From: Candidatus Acidiferrales bacterium
Lineage (GTDB): Bacteria; Acidobacteriota; Terriglobia; Acidiferrales; UBA7541
Assembly (NCBI GenBank): GCA_030038535.1
Contig: JASHSV010000307.1
Span: 33,389 to 97,388, forward strand
DNA length: 64,000 nucleotides
Direction of reading: 5' to 3'
Below the pieces are notes generated by a model, which had not been told where the DNA came from, made no database searches, and worked only from the letters and a program-made list of their open reading frames with translations. A program made the position numbers and the translations under genes. Numbering within the stretch: position 1 is the stretch's first letter; each line of letters begins with the position of its first letter. This document shows, one piece after another, positions 54,411-64,000 of the stretch.

Positions 54411-54923
54411 ATGCGCATGAACTGGCACCGGCAAATTGCACGAGGGGCGACACTGCTCCTGCTGCTTGCGGCTTCAACATGGCTGGTTGGGGGCGTGCCG
54501 CCACGTTCGGCGCAGCAAGACCAGTGGGCGCCGGCCGCCGACTCCGCTGTGCGCGCTCTGCTCCGGGACCAGGCCGCGGCCTGGAATCGCGGCGACGTGG
54601 ACGGATTTCTCGCTGGCTACCGGAACTCCGGCCAGATTATTTTCGCCGGTTCGCAGGGAATTATCCGCGGTTGGGAGCAACTCCGGCAGCGTTATCGCAC
54701 CTACTATCCGGATCGCCAAGCCATGGGCACGCTCACGTTTTCCAGCGTGGAAGTCACCTTCCTGTGTCCCGATGCCGCGCTCGCTGTGGGGAATTGGCAT
54801 TTGGACCGGGATGCCGGGCCGGTCGGCGGAGTCTTCAGCCTTGTGCTGCGGCAATATCCGGAAGGATGGCGGATCATCGCCGACCACACGAGCGTGGTTC
54901 CCGAGGCCGCGCCCCCGCGCTGA
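54411..54923 (+). CDS. SnoaL-like / DUF4440 NTF2-fold protein, exported
   Basis: Signal peptide; VRALLRDQAAAWNRGDVDGFLAGYRNSGQIIFAGS ... GWRIIADHTSV; GAGGAGG SD upstream. Confidence 0.87.
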   Translation: MRMNWHRQIARGATLLLLLAASTWLVGGVPPRSAQQDQWAPAADSAVRALLRDQAAAWNRGDVDGFLAGYRNSGQIIFAGSQGIIRGWEQLRQRYRTYYPDRQAMGTLTFSSVEVTFLCPDAALAVGNWHLDRDAGPVGGVFSLVLRQYPEGWRIIADHTSVVPEAAPPR

Positions 54924-55006
54924 TACGGAGCCGGCCATAGCTAGCGGCAATAGCATGTGCAATTCTTCCCGCCGCTGGTTGCCCTTTACGCCGAAATTCC
55001 GGAATA

Positions 55007-56902
55007 ATGTTTAGCTCCATGAGCACTGCCACAGCTTCGTCACTGCCATTCTCGCGGTCCACGGCCGTGCTCATCCTGCTGGCCCTGGCCCTGCTGATTT
55101 ACGTGGGCAATGCGGCGCAGCCCGGCCTGCTCGACGACGCGGATGGGGGCCATGCCGTCGCTTCCCAGGAAATGTTGCGCACGGGCGACTGGGTCGTCCT
55201 GCACATCAACGGGGTCCGCTGGATGGAAAAGCCTCCGCTGCATTATTGGGCCGTGGCGGTCAGTTACCTGCTGCTGGGCGAGAGCGCTTTCTCCACCCGC
55301 CTGCCGCTGGCCCTGGCCGTGGCGGGCCTAGTGGTCATGGTTTACGTCTTCGGCCGGCGGTTCTTCGGCGACCGCGCGGGCTTCTATGCCGGCCTGGTGA
55401 TGTGCACGAGCATCGGCACTTACATGTTCACTCGCATCATGATTCCCGAGGCGATTTACTCGCTGGAATTCACTGCGGCGTTTTACTTGTTTCTGCTCGC
55501 CTGGACCGGCGCGATTTCCCTCCGCAAGGGCTGTTGGAGCGTCGCCGCGCTGTGCGCCCTCGCGGTGCTGACGCGCGCCCTGATCGGCATTGTCTTTCCC
55601 GCGGCCATTCTCACCATCTTCGTCCTTCTTACTGGGCGAAAGTCCCCGGCCTTCACGAAGTGGCGGGAAGTCCCCTTTTTCTCCAGCCTGCTGATCCTCC
55701 TGGCCATCGCCGCGCCGTGGCACATCATTGCCGGCATTCGTGCGTGGCGTCCTGATGCCCCCGGGTTCTTCTGGTACTACTTCATCAACGAACAGGTGCT
55801 TCGCGCGCTCGGGTACCGTTACCCGCACGATTTCTCCGCCGTGCCTCTGGGTATCTGGTGGGCGGCCCACCTGATCTGGTGGTTTCCCTGGAGCGTCTTT
55901 CTGCCGCTCGCGTTTCGCAGGCTGCCGCGGCCGCGCGACTGGCGCCGGCTGGACGCGCCGGGGATGGCGCTTCTGTTCGTGTGCGTCTGGGCGGGCTTTA
56001 TCCTTTTCTTCTTTTCCCTCACCGCCAGCCGCATGGAGTACTACAGCTTCAGCGCCTGGCCAGCCGTGGCCCTGCTGATTGGACGCGGCATTGCCCTCGC
56101 CGAGCAGGAGTCCGAAAAGTGGATGCGCCGCCTGCAGGCCGGAGTCGCCGTGGCTGGCGCGCTCGCCGCCGCCATTCTTGGCTGGCTTGTGTGGGTCTCG
56201 CGGAACGTCCAGGTGCACGGAGATATCAGCGATCTGCTGCAATTGAAGGAGCTGAATTTCTACACCGTGGCCATGGCCAGCTTCTTTGATCTCACCACGC
56301 GCGCATTTGCGTTTCTGCGCGAGCCTTCCATGCTGGCCGCCGGGCTGTTCCTGTTCGGCTTTACCGGCGTTTACCTTCTTCGCCGCCGCGGCTGGGTGCT
56401 GGGCGCCAATATCGCGCTTTCGTTGGTGATGGCCGCGTTCTTTTTTGTGGCCAATCTCGCCTTCCAGGTCTTTGAGCCGCACATGTCGTCCAAGCGCCTG
56501 GCGGACGACCTGCTGCGCTACCTCAAGCCCGACGACGCCGTGGCCATTTACGGTGAGTATTACGGCGGGTGCGCGCTCGGCTTCTACCTGCACCGCCAGG
56601 TGCTGCTCTATAACGGCCAGTATCAGGGTCTGGAATTCGGTTCGTACTACCACGATGCCCCGAAGATTTTCATGGACGATCACAGCTTCCCGCAGCTTTG
56701 GAACGGCTCGCGGCGCGTCTTCCTGTTCGCGCCAAAAGGCGAGACCCAGGAGGTTATCGTCCGGCTGCCCCGGGATTCGAGCTACATCCTGGCCGAAAGT
56801 GGCGGAAAGGTGATTTTCGTCAACCAGCCGCTCACCCCCGACCAGCCTTCGCTCGCGCAGCTTCAGGAACGCGGCACGCTTCCCGCCGTGCTGCGGCCCT
56901 AG
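55007..56902 (+). CDS. ArnT/PMT-like membrane glycosyltransferase
   Basis: 631 aa multi-TM; GLLDDADGGHAVASQEMLRTGDWVVLHINGVRWMEKPPLHYWAVAVSYLLLGESAFSTRLP. Alternative start 55019. Confidence 0.9.
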   Translation: MFSSMSTATASSLPFSRSTAVLILLALALLIYVGNAAQPGLLDDADGGHAVASQEMLRTGDWVVLHINGVRWMEKPPLHYWAVAVSYLLLGESAFSTRLPLALAVAGLVVMVYVFGRRFFGDRAGFYAGLVMCTSIGTYMFTRIMIPEAIYSLEFTAAFYLFLLAWTGAISLRKGCWSVAALCALAVLTRALIGIVFPAAILTIFVLLTGRKSPAFTKWREVPFFSSLLILLAIAAPWHIIAGIRAWRPDAPGFFWYYFINEQVLRALGYRYPHDFSAVPLGIWWAAHLIWWFPWSVFLPLAFRRLPRPRDWRRLDAPGMALLFVCVWAGFILFFFSLTASRMEYYSFSAWPAVALLIGRGIALAEQESEKWMRRLQAGVAVAGALAAAILGWLVWVSRNVQVHGDISDLLQLKELNFYTVAMASFFDLTTRAFAFLREPSMLAAGLFLFGFTGVYLLRRRGWVLGANIALSLVMAAFFFVANLAFQVFEPHMSSKRLADDLLRYLKPDDAVAIYGEYYGGCALGFYLHRQVLLYNGQYQGLEFGSYYHDAPKIFMDDHSFPQLWNGSRRVFLFAPKGETQEVIVRLPRDSSYILAESGGKVIFVNQPLTPDQPSLAQLQERGTLPAVLRP

Positions 56903-57017
56903 GGACCGCCTAAAGGAAACTCACGCTCGGCTCTCCGCGTAGGTATATTGGGTTGACGCGAGAGGCTACCGCCGCCTGGAATACTCTTGCGCCGCGTGGG
57001 GGAGGATTCCAACCCAA

Positions 57018-58814
57018 ATGGACCGTAGAACATTCCTGATGCGCTCGGGTCTTGCCGCGCTTGCACCTCTTTGGCCGCGCTCGCTCTTCGCCGGCAAGCC
57101 GTTTCGCCGCCGGCGCCCCTCGGATCCCGACTGGCCTTCCCCGGCCGCCTGGAAGCGGCTCAACGACGAAGTGGAAGGAAATCTGATTCCCGTCGAGTTC
57201 CCCATCGAGGCCTGCATCAAGGATGTGGAGAGCGACGCCTGCAAAAACCTGCTGGCGACGATTAAGAATCCGTACTACATCGGCGACCAGCCGGGCATGA
57301 CGCAAACCCTCGGCTGGGTGGATGCCTGGTTCACGAAGCCAAGCGTTTATGCGGTTGCGGCCAGGGATGCGAAGCACGTGGCCGCGGCCGTCCGCTTTGC
57401 GCGCGAGAATCAATTGCGCTTGGTGGTGAAGGGCGGCGGCCACAGTTATCAGGGCACGTCTAATTCCGCCGATTCCCTCATGATCTGGACGCGCCATATG
57501 CACGACCTCACCGTGCATGACGCCTTCATTCCGCAGGGCTGTGAAGGAAAACACTTACCGCAGCGCGCCGTCTCTTGCGGTTCCGGCGCCATCTGGATGC
57601 AAGCCTATGACGCCGTCACCACGAAAGCCGGCGGCTACGTGCAGGGCGGCGGATGCACCACCGTTGGCGTCGCGGGGCTTGTGCAAAGCGGCGGCTTCGG
57701 AAGTTTTTCCAAGCATTACGGAACGTGCGCCGCGGGCCTGCTTGAAGCGGAAGTGGTGACCGCCGACGGGAAAATCCGCATTGTCAACGCATGCAACGAC
57801 CCCGAACTGTTCTGGGCACTCAAAGGTGGCGGAGGCGGCACCTTCGCCGCAGTCACCCGCGTGACGCTGCGGGTGCGCGAGCTTCCGGAATACGCCGGCG
57901 GCGCGATTTTTAAGGTGAAGGCGTCCTCCGACGACGCCTTTCGACGCTTGCTGCGCTACTTCGTCGCCTTTTACCGCGACAATCTCTTCAATCACCATTG
58001 GGGCGAGCAGGCCATCATCGGCTCGAACAACACTCTCCGCCTCAGCATGGTTTCCTGGGGATTGACCACGGAAGAAGCGATGAAAACCTGGCAGCCCTTT
58101 CTGGACTGGCTGGCGCGCTCGCCCGCGGACTACACAATCGATCCGGGAATGGTGATCGGCAGCATGCCCGCGCGCCATTGGTGGGATGTGGCGTGGAGAA
58201 AAGAGCACCACCATCCCGTTTTCAATTCCGACTCGCGGCCCGGCGCACCCGAAACGAACGTCTGGTGGACCGGCGACGGCGGCCAGGTGGCCTGGACCAT
58301 CTACGGATACGAATCCTTGTGGCTGCCCGCATCGCTCCTTGAAGACGGTTCGCAGCAGCGGCTCTCCGACGCGCTGTTTGCCAGTTCCCGTCACGATTGG
58401 ATCGGACTGCATTTCAACAAGGGTCTCGCCGGAGCTCCGAGCGAGGCCATCGAAGCGGCCCGGGATACGGCCACAAACCCGTCCGTGTTAAGCGCCTTTG
58501 CGCTCGCCATCATCGCCGAGGACGGTGGCGGCTATCCCGGCGTGCGCGGCCACGAGCCCAACCTGGATGAGGCGAGAAAGGCCCGCGACGATGTCCATCG
58601 CGCTATGAACGAGCTGCGCGCCGTCGCACCCGCGGGTGGAGCGTACGTTTCCGAGAGCGATTACTTCGAAAAGGACTGGCAGCATTCCTATTGGGGTGCG
58701 AATTACGCTCGCCTCGCTGCCGTAAAAAGGAAATACGACCCGGCGGGATTGTTCTTCGTCCACAACGGCGTCGGCTCCGAAGAATGGAGCACCGACGGAT
58801 TCACCAGACTTTAA
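57018..58814 (+). CDS. Tat-exported FAD-binding (berberine bridge enzyme-like) oxidoreductase
   Basis: MDRRTFLMRSGLAALAP Tat signal; LVVKGGGHSYQGTSNSADSLMIWTRHM; GGGCTTVGVAGLVQSGGFGSFSKHYG; C-terminal BBE YWGANYARLAAVKRKYDPAGLFFVHNGVGSE. Confidence 0.93.
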   Translation: MDRRTFLMRSGLAALAPLWPRSLFAGKPFRRRRPSDPDWPSPAAWKRLNDEVEGNLIPVEFPIEACIKDVESDACKNLLATIKNPYYIGDQPGMTQTLGWVDAWFTKPSVYAVAARDAKHVAAAVRFARENQLRLVVKGGGHSYQGTSNSADSLMIWTRHMHDLTVHDAFIPQGCEGKHLPQRAVSCGSGAIWMQAYDAVTTKAGGYVQGGGCTTVGVAGLVQSGGFGSFSKHYGTCAAGLLEAEVVTADGKIRIVNACNDPELFWALKGGGGGTFAAVTRVTLRVRELPEYAGGAIFKVKASSDDAFRRLLRYFVAFYRDNLFNHHWGEQAIIGSNNTLRLSMVSWGLTTEEAMKTWQPFLDWLARSPADYTIDPGMVIGSMPARHWWDVAWRKEHHHPVFNSDSRPGAPETNVWWTGDGGQVAWTIYGYESLWLPASLLEDGSQQRLSDALFASSRHDWIGLHFNKGLAGAPSEAIEAARDTATNPSVLSAFALAIIAEDGGGYPGVRGHEPNLDEARKARDDVHRAMNELRAVAPAGGAYVSESDYFEKDWQHSYWGANYARLAAVKRKYDPAGLFFVHNGVGSEEWSTDGFTRL

Positions 58815-58871
58815 GCTTGCTCGATAGGACCGATACCACGGCGAATTTTGCCGGTCGCGAGATGCGGTAAA

Positions 58872-61271
58872 ATGGAAGTGCCCACTGCCATGGCATCGTC
58901 CGACCCTCCAGTTCCGCCGACCCCGAGCAGCGTCGAAGGGCACAAGCACCTTCCCCGCTGGCTTCGAGAGACTGCGTACGGCTTGCTGATCCTGCTCTCC
59001 ATCGCCCTCGGCGCCTCGGTTGGTGTCTTGTTCGTCTACAGCAGCGAGCTGCCGGAAGTCCGCGCCCTCGAAGACTTCAAGCCCGACACGGTGACGGAAC
59101 TCTACGCCGACGATGGCCAGCTTATCGGCAGCTTCGCGCTCCAGCGCCGCATTTTGGTGAGCTACGACCAGATCCCTGCCGTGCTGCGCGACGCGCTGAT
59201 CGCCACCGAGGACCAGCACTTCGAAAGCCATTGGGGCGTGGACGTTCCGCGCGTCTTCCTGGCCGCCTGGCGCAATGCCGTGAGCGGCCACATCACACAG
59301 GGCGCCAGCACGCTCACGATGCAGCTCGCCGGCACTCTCTTCCTGAACCGCTCCGACCGCAGCTACCGCAGAAAAATCCAGGAAGCCCTGCTGGCCATCC
59401 AGATTGAGCGCTACTACACCAAGCGCCAGATCCTCACCATGTATTGCAACCAGATTTACCTGGGCCACGGCAACTACGGCTTCGAATCCGCTTCGGAATT
59501 TTATTTCGGCAAATCGCTCAAGGATTTGACGCTGCCGGAAGCCGCGCTCCTAGTGGCCGTGGTGCGCGGCCCCAGTTATTCTCCGCTGCTGCATCCGGAC
59601 CGCGCCTTTGCCCGCCGCAACCTGGTCCTCACCCGCGTGATGGCCGCAGGCAAACTCACCCGCGCGGCAATGGAAGAAACTCAGAAGCTGCCCCTCGGAG
59701 TGCACGTCCAGTATCCCCGAAACGATTTTGCCCCGTACTTTGTCGAGGAAATTCGCAAATACCTCGAGCAGAAATACGGCACCGAAGCGGTCCACGAGCA
59801 CGGCCTGCGCGTCTACACCACGCTCAACGTAGCCATGCAGCGCGCTGCCAACCGCGCGCTCAAAGACGGGCTGCACGCTTACACGCGCCGCCACGGATGG
59901 AAGGGGAATCTGCCCAATATCCTCACCGACAATCTCGGCACGCTCGATAAATACCAGTCGGACGACTGGCGCCGCACTCTGGACAAGGGCGATTACACCA
60001 CGGCGCTGGTTCTCGAAGCCGGCGACGCCTTTGCCACTCTGCGCATTGGGCCCTATCGCGCCACGCTCACCTCCTCCGACATGGCCTGGACGGGCCAGAA
60101 AAAGCCTTCGAAGCTGCTGAAGCCCGGCGATCTCGCCACGGTCCGCCTGCGGGAAATTTCCGGCACCACGGCACGCGTTGATTTGGAGGAAAAGCCCACT
60201 GCCCAGGCTGCCTTTGTGGCCATCGAGAATTCCTCGGGCGGAATCAAGGCCATGATCGGCGGCTACAGCTTCGAGGACTCGAAATTCAACCGCGCCACGC
60301 AGGCCACGCGGCAGGTGGGCAGCTCGTTCAAGCCCTACCTCTATTCCGCCGCGATCGAGGAAGGCCACGACCCCTTCGAGACCATCGTAGACGCGCCCCT
60401 CACCCTCCAGAGCGGCGGACAGGATTATTCGCCCCACAATTACGACGGCAAATTCGAGGGCCGCATCACGCTCCGCCGCGCTCTGGCAGGCTCGCGAAAC
60501 GTTCCGGCCGTGAAGCTCGCCGCGGAGATCGGCATCCAGAATGTGATCGAGATGGCCAAGCGATTTGGGGTAACCGCGCCGCTGCAGCCCTACCTGCCGC
60601 TCGTGCTGGGCGCGGCGGAAATTACGCTGCTGGAGCACACTTCGTCGTTCACCGTCTTTCCCAACGACGGCATCCGCATTGAGCCGCACCTGATCCGCCG
60701 TGTGACGGCCTACGACGGCGCCGTGCTGGAAGAAGCTCGGCCGAAGGTGTACGACGTCCTGAAACCGGAAGTGGCGCGCACCATGACGGCCATGCTCGAG
60801 GAAGTCGTCCAGTTCGGCACGGCCACCCGCGCCAAAGAACTGAAGCGGCCGGTGGCCGGAAAGACGGGCACGACGAGCGATTTTACCGACGCCTGGTTTA
60901 TGGGCTTCACGCCTTCGCTCACCGCCGGCGTATGGGTCGGCAACGACGACAATAGCGTCCCGCTTGGCAACAAGGAAACCGGCGCCAAGGCCGCCCTGCC
61001 CATCTGGATCGAATTCATGAAAGAGGTTTACGACGACAAGCCCGCAGAACAATTTGTGAACGTGGTTCCTCTCGAAAAACTGGCCCAATCCCGCCTCGTG
61101 CTGGTGGATACGCCCGACTCCGCACCCACCGAGGACGCGGAGGAGCACGGCGTCCGCGAGAAAAAGACGGGGGCGCCGCAGCAGACACCGCCGAAACCTG
61201 CCGCACCCACTTCCGGCGGGAATTCGCCCCCGGGCGCTCCGCAACGCGAAGGGTCTGCCCGGCCCCGCTGA
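58872..61271 (+). CDS. Penicillin-binding protein 1A-like bifunctional transglycosylase/transpeptidase
   Basis: ATEDQHFESHWGVDVPRV, QGASTLTMQLAGTLFL, RQVGSSFKPYLYSAAIE, AGKTGTTSDFTDAWFMGFTP. ATG 58872. Confidence 0.95.
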   Translation: MEVPTAMASSDPPVPPTPSSVEGHKHLPRWLRETAYGLLILLSIALGASVGVLFVYSSELPEVRALEDFKPDTVTELYADDGQLIGSFALQRRILVSYDQIPAVLRDALIATEDQHFESHWGVDVPRVFLAAWRNAVSGHITQGASTLTMQLAGTLFLNRSDRSYRRKIQEALLAIQIERYYTKRQILTMYCNQIYLGHGNYGFESASEFYFGKSLKDLTLPEAALLVAVVRGPSYSPLLHPDRAFARRNLVLTRVMAAGKLTRAAMEETQKLPLGVHVQYPRNDFAPYFVEEIRKYLEQKYGTEAVHEHGLRVYTTLNVAMQRAANRALKDGLHAYTRRHGWKGNLPNILTDNLGTLDKYQSDDWRRTLDKGDYTTALVLEAGDAFATLRIGPYRATLTSSDMAWTGQKKPSKLLKPGDLATVRLREISGTTARVDLEEKPTAQAAFVAIENSSGGIKAMIGGYSFEDSKFNRATQATRQVGSSFKPYLYSAAIEEGHDPFETIVDAPLTLQSGGQDYSPHNYDGKFEGRITLRRALAGSRNVPAVKLAAEIGIQNVIEMAKRFGVTAPLQPYLPLVLGAAEITLLEHTSSFTVFPNDGIRIEPHLIRRVTAYDGAVLEEARPKVYDVLKPEVARTMTAMLEEVVQFGTATRAKELKRPVAGKTGTTSDFTDAWFMGFTPSLTAGVWVGNDDNSVPLGNKETGAKAALPIWIEFMKEVYDDKPAEQFVNVVPLEKLAQSRLVLVDTPDSAPTEDAEEHGVREKKTGAPQQTPPKPAAPTSGGNSPPGAPQREGSARPR

Positions 61272-61563
61272 GCGGCGGTTCTCCTTCTCCACACTCCGGT
61301 ACGGGCGACACTGGCCTTCGACTGGCCTTCAGGACAGTTGTTCCGCCGTCTTCTCGATGCGTAAGCTGGTAATGCGTCCGCAGGCGATGGATCGCCGTGG
61401 AACTTGAAATTCGTCCGGCCCCTCCTGCCTCGTTTCGAGGGAAGCGCACCTCCTTCTCTGCAACCACCGCTTGCTCGACGGCGATTGGGAATTGGACCGG
61501 CCCCTTTCGGAAGGGGAGCGAGGCGAAGGGCGGCCGGCCGTCCTTCGCAGCGGGGAAGCAGCG

Positions 61564-63552
61564 ATGTTACGACTGATGTTGATGAGCGCGGAAGCGCCCT
61601 ACTTGCCCGGCGGGTATTGCTACCTGTGGGACGGGCCGCTCGTGTGGCTGCACGTGACCGCGGATCTAATCGTGTCGGTCGCCTTCGTCTTGATTCCGGT
61701 TGCTCTCCTGTGGATCGTGGGCAAACGCCGCGATGTGCCTTTCCAGGGTCTGGTGCTCTGGTTCAGCGCGTTTCTGGTTGCGTGCGCCGCGACGAATTTT
61801 CTCGGCGTCTGGAATCTGTGGCACGACGACTACTGGCTGGCCGCCGCCACCAAGGCCGTTGCCGCCATCACCGCCGCTGCCAGCGCGGGTTATCTGGTGC
61901 TGCTGCTTCCCAAAGCCGTCACGCTGCCCAGTCCGCGGCAAATGAAGGAAGCCAACGATCGGCTCGCGCAGGAAGTCGCCGGGCGCGAGCGCGTGATGAA
62001 GCAGCTCCAGACGCTCAACCAGGAGCTTGAAAGCCGCGTCCACAGCCGCACCGAAGAGCTGGAAGTCGCACTGCGCGAGATGCAGAAGGAGAATGCCGAG
62101 CGCCGGACCATCGAAGGGGCCCTCCGTCGGTGGGAAGCCATCTTCGCCCACGCGGGGTGGGGCGTGGCGCTTGCCAATCCTGAAAATTACCGTCTGGACG
62201 CAGTGAACCCCGCTTTCGCCGCCATGCACGGGTGGTCGGCCGATGAGCTCACCGGCAAATCCCTGGAAGAGGTGCTCGCCCCCGAGTGGCGCGCGCGGCT
62301 CCCCGAAATGGCGCACATCGCCGACGAGCTCGGCCACCACATCTACGAGGCGGAGCACATACGCAAAAACGGCTCGCGCTTTCTCGTGCTCACAGACCTG
62401 GTGGCCTGCAAGGACGCCATGGGGCGCGTCCTCTATCGCGCCGCCAATTTCCAGGACATCACCGACCGCAAGCGCGCGGAAACCGAGCGCCAGCAGGCCA
62501 CCGAACGGCTCACCCATCTTCTCCGTGAGACCGAAGAGAAGAGCCGGCAGATCGAAATGATCAAGCAGATGAGCACCCTGCTGCAGACCTGCGCGAACAC
62601 GCGCGAGGCGTTTGACGTGGTGCGCGAATTTGCCGCCCGGCTGTTTCCCCGCGATTCGGGCGCTCTCTGCCTGCTGAATCCCTCCGTTTCGCTGATGGAG
62701 GCGGTTGCGGTGTGGGGCGAGCGGCCGCCGTGCGAGAGCCTGTTCGCGCCCGAAGACTGCTGGGCCCTGCGCACCGGCCGCGTCCACGTCTCCAGTCCCG
62801 ACGGCGTCGCGCTCCATTGCACGCACGTCTCCGTCGCGCCCGGCGCCAGCTACGTCTGCGTGCCCATGGTCGCACACAACGAATCCATCGGCGTGTTCAG
62901 CGTGCAATGCGGCGAGGCGGAAACCCGCCTGCCACGCGACGAACGCGTCGAAGCGCAGCGCGAACGCGAGCTGCTGGCTTCGAACTTCGCCGCCGATATC
63001 GCCCTGGCCCTCGCCAACCTCCGTTTGCGCGAGACCCTGCGCACCCAGTCCACCCGCGACCCGCTCACCGGCCTCTTCAACCGACGCTATCTCACCGAGT
63101 CGCTCGACCGCGAAGTTCGCCGCGCCGACCGCAACGCGCGCCCGCTGGGAATCGTTATGCTCGACCTCGACCAGTTCAAGCCCTTCAACGACGCGCATGG
63201 TCACGAAGCCGGCGACGCTCTGCTGCGTTCCTTCGGCCGCTTTATCCACAAGAATACGCGGGGCGAAGACATCGCCTGCCGTTACGGCGGCGATGAATTC
63301 GTCATCCTGCTCGTGGACGCCGACTTGGACGTGGCGCGCCGTCGCGCTGAAGAATTGCGCGAGGGGTTCGGCCGGTTGGTTGTGCGCCACCTGAACCAGA
63401 AGCTCGATGCCGTCTCGTTTTCAATGGGCGTGGCCGCATTCCCCGTGCACGGCACCACGTCTGAAGATTTGCTGGCCGCGGCCGACGAAGCGCTCTACGA
63501 CGCCAAGGCCCAGGGGCGTAACCGCGTGAGCATTTACAAGGGGCGCGCATGA
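61564..63552 (+). CDS. Ethylene-receptor-like membrane domain plus coiled coil, PAS, GAF and GGDEF (diguanylate cyclase)
   Basis: GYCYLWDGPLVWLHVTADLIVSVAFVLIPVALLWIVGKRRDVPFQGLVLWFSAFLVACAATNFLGVWNLW; PAS; GAF; CRYGGDEFVILLVDADLDVARRRAEEL. ATG 61564. Confidence 0.9.
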   Translation: MLRLMLMSAEAPYLPGGYCYLWDGPLVWLHVTADLIVSVAFVLIPVALLWIVGKRRDVPFQGLVLWFSAFLVACAATNFLGVWNLWHDDYWLAAATKAVAAITAAASAGYLVLLLPKAVTLPSPRQMKEANDRLAQEVAGRERVMKQLQTLNQELESRVHSRTEELEVALREMQKENAERRTIEGALRRWEAIFAHAGWGVALANPENYRLDAVNPAFAAMHGWSADELTGKSLEEVLAPEWRARLPEMAHIADELGHHIYEAEHIRKNGSRFLVLTDLVACKDAMGRVLYRAANFQDITDRKRAETERQQATERLTHLLRETEEKSRQIEMIKQMSTLLQTCANTREAFDVVREFAARLFPRDSGALCLLNPSVSLMEAVAVWGERPPCESLFAPEDCWALRTGRVHVSSPDGVALHCTHVSVAPGASYVCVPMVAHNESIGVFSVQCGEAETRLPRDERVEAQRERELLASNFAADIALALANLRLRETLRTQSTRDPLTGLFNRRYLTESLDREVRRADRNARPLGIVMLDLDQFKPFNDAHGHEAGDALLRSFGRFIHKNTRGEDIACRYGGDEFVILLVDADLDVARRRAEELREGFGRLVVRHLNQKLDAVSFSMGVAAFPVHGTTSEDLLAAADEALYDAKAQGRNRVSIYKGRA

Positions 63553-63584
63553 GCGCGCAGCCGGCAGCCCCGTTGTCGTGCCCG

Positions 63585-64000
63585 CTATCTGGGTTCGCCC
63601 GGGTTCAGCGGATGGTTCGCGATGGGCGGCTTCGAGGCCGCGATTCGGCGCGCATCGTCCAGAAGCTGAGAGATCAGCCGGTTCATCGCGGTGGTATCGC
63701 GGTCGGGGTCGCCCAGCGACGCAGTGATTCGCTCGAGGCTCATGGAGACGGTGGCGAACACGGCCGGCGTGGGCAGCAGGAATTCGCCCGGCTGCGGGGC
63801 GTGCGGCACGTCTTCGCGGGCCAGCTCCCGGAACTCGATATTCAGTTGTGTCGGGGGCGTTCCGGCGGCTATCGCCGCTCTCAGCTTCTGGATGGCCTCC
63901 ACTATTCTGTCGTACACGCGCCCGCGGTTCTCGACCATGAGTCGCACGAAATCGGGATCGCCCACCGAGGAGCCGTCGCGGTACACGATCGCCTTGAACG
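63585..64000 (-). CDS. Hypothetical protein, 5' end beyond window
   Basis: Frame continues upstream of the listed start (...FKAIVYRDGSSVGDPDFVRLMVENRGRVYDRIVEAIQKLRAA) to base 64000; family not recognised. Confidence 0.6.
   Translation of the reverse strand, partial: FKAIVYRDGSSVGDPDFVRLMVENRGRVYDRIVEAIQKLRAAIAAGTPPTQLNIEFRELAREDVPHAPQPGEFLLPTPAVFATVSMSLERITASLGDPDRDTTAMNRLISQLLDDARRIAASKPPIANHPLNPGEPR

Noticed and set aside
1-64000. CRISPR array, prophage, transposon or defence island
   Set aside because: No regularly spaced repeats, transposase, integrase, terminase, Cas or restriction-modification motifs seen in the translations.

Overview
A 64 kb, GC-rich, gene-dense bacterial chromosomal window. 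The gene content (MacB/FtsX-type permease, P1 peptidase, Tat FAD oxidase, ECF and anti-sigma pairs) suggests an Acidobacteriota-like host, but that is inference. I support about 54 protein-coding genes, one of which (a thiolase at the left edge) is missing from the ORF track. There are two tRNAs: Pro(GGG) on the minus strand and Ser(TGA) on the plus strand. I saw no CRISPR array, transposase, phage module, rRNA or canonical defence island. The interest lies in unusual domain architectures: (1) a diguanylate cyclase with an ethylene-receptor-like membrane domain in which the copper-ligand His is Asn; (2) an S41/CtpA-like protein lacking both Ser and Lys of the catalytic dyad; (3) a tandem M42 peptidase with a degenerate N-terminal copy; (4) an ECF sigma factor coupled to an anti-sigma zinc finger/bactofilin-like membrane fusion; (5) a split DsbD set (ccdA, tlpA, dsbD-alpha) enclosing a frataxin gene; (6) a STAS/pseudo-receiver fusion; (7) a GAF-GGDEF-HD-GYP protein. 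All homology calls are from reading motifs in the translations; no database search was run.
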